Of a stretch of 6,933 nt of DNA, positions 5,203 to 6,933 are shown in pieces (positions within the stretch are counted from its first letter, which is position 1; each line of letters opens with the position of its first letter). The DNA comes from Bacillota bacterium. Its GTDB lineage: Bacteria; Bacillota; Clostridia; Lachnospirales; Lachnospiraceae. The stretch is taken from NCBI GenBank assembly GCA_023398615.1, contig JAEWSD010000045.1, positions 1-6,933 of the forward strand. Reading direction: 5' to 3'. A program made the translations under genes and the position numbers. The notes below the pieces were generated by a model. That model had not been told where the DNA came from and did not search any database. It saw nothing but the letters and a program-made list of their open reading frames with translations.

Positions 5203-5227
5203 TTGTACAAATATTGTACGTGTTCAA
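5203..5227. promoter_or_regulatory. Operator-like cluster of half-sites for the TetR regulator of 4614-5177
   Basis: GTACAA-ATA-TTGTAC (5205-5219) is a perfect 6-3-6 palindrome. It shares its right half with a second imperfect dyad, TTGTAC-GT-GTTCAA (5214-5227). The cluster abuts the -10 box and covers the predicted transcription start, the expected place for a repressor. Assignment to the adjacent TetR protein is from position. Confidence 0.7.
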
Positions 5228-5255
5228 TTTTAATACAAAAGAAGCCATTTGTCAA
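5227..5255 (-). promoter_or_regulatory. Promoter for the TetR-flavoprotein unit
   Basis: The complement has a perfect TTGACA (5250-5255), a 17-base spacer (5233-5249) and TAAAAT (5227-5232). The start point would fall inside the palindromic cluster at 5203-5227, about 40 bases before the regulator's ATG at 5177. Confidence 0.85.
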
Positions 5256-5290
5256 TTTAAATACAAGTAAAGTTATTATCCCCGAGAATT

Positions 5291-5860
5291 TCAGAGATTA
5301 TTGGTTCTGGTTTTTGTGAGAGCATGGAGTTTATGAATCGTCTTCCAGTTGCGGACAGTACCCGGCACTTCCAGTTTCTGCAGGTTGTTTGCAAGTTTCG
5401 AATTTCGGATACTATGTCGGAGCAAAAGGTAGATATCCCGATTCATAATCACAAATTCATCATCTTTGCTTCTGAAAGTATTCAGACATCCCGCCTTTCC
5501 CTCGACGGGAGCTTTCGTGAGCAGATCTACATATAAGCTTTCACCTTCGGAATTCATTGATTCCGCCTTTGTTATCTCTGCTTCGGAAAACGGGCAATCT
5601 CTAATAAGCCGTTCCAGTTCGTCGGCTGTTCTCAGAACAGTAATGGCTGAAAACCCAAAATTTGTTTCAATCCCATGCTCTATTTTCTTTTGCAGTGTCG
5701 CTTCATTTTCATCCGATTCAAAAATGATATTGCCGCTCTGAATATACGTTTCCACACGATTAAGACCTATTGATTCAAACATGCGTTTTAAATCTGCCAT
5801 CTTAATCCTGTTTTTTCCGCCTACGTTAATACCTCTTAGTAATGCAATAAAAATTGTCAC
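5291..5860 (-). CDS. DUF1697 family protein
   Basis: The 189-residue protein from GTG 5860 begins (M)TIFIALLRGINVGGKNRIKM, followed by LKRMFESIGL and YIQSGNIIFES, the conserved N-terminal half of DUF1697 proteins. The rest (LRTADELERLIRDCPF, later VPGTVRNWKT) also fits. No biochemical function is established for this family that I can state. The frame continues upstream to an ATG at 5974, adding 38 residues not seen in the family. I prefer GTG because family members start at this point, TGGAG lies 11 bases upstream (a little long), and a promoter-like pair at 5924-5951 would otherwise lie inside the gene. No terminator is visible before the next TetR gene's promoter, so some read-through is possible. 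Confidence 0.88.
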   Translation of the reverse strand: MTIFIALLRGINVGGKNRIKMADLKRMFESIGLNRVETYIQSGNIIFESDENEATLQKKIEHGIETNFGFSAITVLRTADELERLIRDCPFSEAEITKAESMNSEGESLYVDLLTKAPVEGKAGCLNTFRSKDDEFVIMNRDIYLLLRHSIRNSKLANNLQKLEVPGTVRNWKTIHKLHALTKTRTNNL

Positions 5861-5923
5861 TTTATTATCATCTCCATTAGAATTTGGTACTGGGAATTCT
5901 ATGAAAAATAGGATATGCTCAGT

Positions 5924-5951
5924 TTTATACAGGAAAAAATGAGTGTCCCAA
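5924..5951 (-). promoter_or_regulatory. Probable promoter for the DUF1697 gene
   Basis: On the complement TTGGGA (5946-5951) and TATAAA (5924-5929) are 16 bases apart, giving a leader of about 55-60 bases to GTG 5860. The -35 is only half consensus, so this is a moderate call. It sits in the 118-base gap after the HAD gene. Confidence 0.45.
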
Positions 5952-5978
5952 TATTCATGATGTCCTAAAATCATTATA

Positions 5979-6683
5979 TTATCTATGTAACAAATATATC
6001 AAGAATTCATTATAGTTACTGATTACCGCATAAATTTCTTTCATATTCCTAAAATATTTCTGTTCACCTTTTGAAGCAACTGCAATGATTTTCCCGATAC
6101 CTGCCGCGTTAGCCGCCCTTATTCCTGAAATTGCGTCTTCAAAAACGATGCAGTCCCGAGGAACTGCATTAATAGCCCGGGCCGCTTTGATATAAATATC
6201 CGGTGCCGGTTTTCCGGGAATAGAACCGTCATTGTAGATGATTGTGTCATAACTAAACCATCTCATTAGCTCAAGACGATGGATATAAAAGTCTACATTT
6301 GTTTTACCGGATGCGGTAGCGATCGCTCGCGGAATGTTTCCCGCTTTTAAATAATCCAATAATTCCGTTGCCCCGGGAGCCAATTGAAATGATAATTGAT
6401 CAACACACAGCTGCCGATAAAGTTCTTCCTTTCTTTCAGCTAATTCAAATGCTTCAGCCTGTGGTAAGAGTTTTCCGAATAAATATTCAAAAATAGAAGC
6501 ATTACTTCGGCCATGTATATATTCCTGAAACTCCATATCGGATATTTCCCTGTGAATCATCTCTTTCGCAAAGCTTCTCCATGCAAGTTCCTGTTGCTCC
6601 GAATCCCAGAACAACGTGCCGTTAAAATCAAAAATAATCCCCTTAATACATGATTCAATAGCCTTATCCGATTTTACTCCCAT
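5979..6683 (-). CDS. HAD-superfamily hydrolase, beta-phosphoglucomutase/sugar-phosphatase-like
   Basis: The 234-residue protein has all four HAD motifs. Motif I is FDFNGTL with nucleophile Asp19. The helical cap (about 28-100) follows. Motif II is ATASGKTN, motif III GKPAPDIY with the conserved lysine, and motif IV VFEDAISGI with the metal-binding acid pair. Cap position and motif spacing are those of the beta-phosphoglucomutase/DOG-phosphatase group, so a small sugar-phosphate or phosphate-ester hydrolase is likely. In motif I the second acid (usual DxD) is Asn21, a variant I recall in some Firmicute members. The ATG overlaps the upstream acetyltransferase gene by ten bases and has only a weak SD, so translation is probably coupled. 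The stop is followed by the DUF1697 gene's leader with no clear terminator. Confidence 0.92.
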   Translation of the reverse strand: MGVKSDKAIESCIKGIIFDFNGTLFWDSEQQELAWRSFAKEMIHREISDMEFQEYIHGRSNASIFEYLFGKLLPQAEAFELAERKEELYRQLCVDQLSFQLAPGATELLDYLKAGNIPRAIATASGKTNVDFYIHRLELMRWFSYDTIIYNDGSIPGKPAPDIYIKAARAINAVPRDCIVFEDAISGIRAANAAGIGKIIAVASKGEQKYFRNMKEIYAVISNYNEFLIYLLHR

Positions 6684-6933
6684 ACGTCCAGCTCTCTGTT
6701 CTTAAAAAAGTATTTTTTGTCTTGTTCCCCAATTTCCCGAATCACCCGGCATGGTACGCCTAACGCAATTACATTGGAAGGAATGTCATCCGTTACCACA
6801 CTTCCCGCGCCGATAACTGAATTATCACCTATTGTTACTCCCGGAAGTATTTGGACGCCCGAGCCGATCCAAACATTTTTTCCTATGTGAACGGGAAGAT
6901 TATACACATAATTGTGTTCCCTCAGTACGGGCA
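6674..6933 (-). CDS. Hexapeptide-repeat acyltransferase, maltose/galactoside O-acetyltransferase-like (5' part outside the window)
   Basis: The frame enters from the window's right edge and stops at 6674, so 85 C-terminal codons are visible and the true start lies outside. The segment starts PVLREHNYVYNLPVHIG and continues with hexapeptide turns of a left-handed beta helix: NVWIGSGVQI, LPGVTIGDNSV and IGAGSVVTDDIP. It ends with the family's GVPCRVIREI motif. This matches the C-terminal half of maltose, galactoside or NodL-type O-acetyltransferases, which are trimers that use acetyl-CoA at subunit interfaces. A GTG at 6905-6907 is inside the coding region, since upstream codons also fit the family. 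It overlaps the HAD gene by ten bases, so both are one unit. The acceptor sugar is not deducible. Confidence 0.88.
   Translation of the reverse strand, partial: PVLREHNYVYNLPVHIGKNVWIGSGVQILPGVTIGDNSVIGAGSVVTDDIPSNVIALGVPCRVIREIGEQDKKYFFKNRELDVWE

Noticed and set aside
5466..5741. 91-codon plus-strand open frame
   Set aside because: Antisense shadow of the DUF1697 gene, with no SD or recognisable domain.
6674..6907. Complete small acetyltransferase starting at GTG 6907
   Set aside because: Codons upstream to the window edge also fit the acetyltransferase family, and a 77-residue protein would lack much of the fold.
1..6933. Mobile element or defence island
   Set aside because: No transposase, integrase, terminal repeats, nuclease or toxin-antitoxin pair is visible; the inverted repeats seen are operators, terminators or short isolated dyads.

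Overview
The window looks like a chromosomal accessory stretch from a low-to-moderate GC Firmicute, most likely a clostridial or related anaerobe. This rests on strong AGGAGG-type ribosome binding sites, TTGACA/TATAAT-type promoters, intrinsic terminators with T-tracts, AT-biased codon use, and the protein families present. The species cannot be named from the sequence alone. I see no rRNA, tRNA, CRISPR array, insertion sequence or phage gene. Ten protein-coding genes are supported, and the genes at both window edges are cut. The theme is small stress or detoxification modules, each with its own one-component regulator.

Minus-strand module 1 (1-1652): a TetR/AcrR regulator with a WHG-type C-terminal domain (994-1581) is followed, with a 59-base overlap, by a membrane-anchored alpha/beta hydrolase of the proline-iminopeptidase type (1-1052, cut by the window edge). 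A well-formed promoter in front of the regulator is bracketed by two 21-bp operator-like palindromes, which suggests autoregulation.

Divergent module 2 (1653-3721): a MerR-family regulator resembling AdhR/NmlR (1732-2118, minus) ends at its own terminator. On the plus strand it faces a VOC/glyoxalase-I-like gene (2315-2701) and an NAD-dependent epimerase/dehydrogenase (2806-3654). The plus-strand promoter has the 19-bp spacer typical of MerR control and a 7-4-7 inverted repeat close to the AdhR box. An aldehyde- or electrophile-induced operon is the best reading. Two copies of the core of the module 1 TetR operator (TTTAC-N3-GTAAA) also lie in this intergenic region, so the two regulators may share control. 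The epimerase gene ends in a perfect 16-bp tandem duplication that has rewritten its last residues, then in a strong terminator.

Minus-strand module 3 (3763-5255): a TetR regulator (4614-5177) with a clear promoter and an operator-like cluster of half-sites precedes a flavodoxin-fold oxidoreductase (3763-4527 or to 4593) that carries a CX2CX2CX7C cluster like that of iron-sulfur flavoproteins.

Minus-strand module 4 (5291-6933): a partial hexapeptide-repeat acetyltransferase overlaps a HAD phosphatase of the beta-phosphoglucomutase type, followed by a DUF1697 protein that probably has its own promoter and a GTG start.

Nothing here is clearly an undescribed system. The most testable new ideas are the shared TetR/MerR control of the glyoxalase-epimerase operon, the SD-sequestering hairpin with an 8-codon mini-ORF between those two genes, and the recent tandem duplication at the epimerase terminus.
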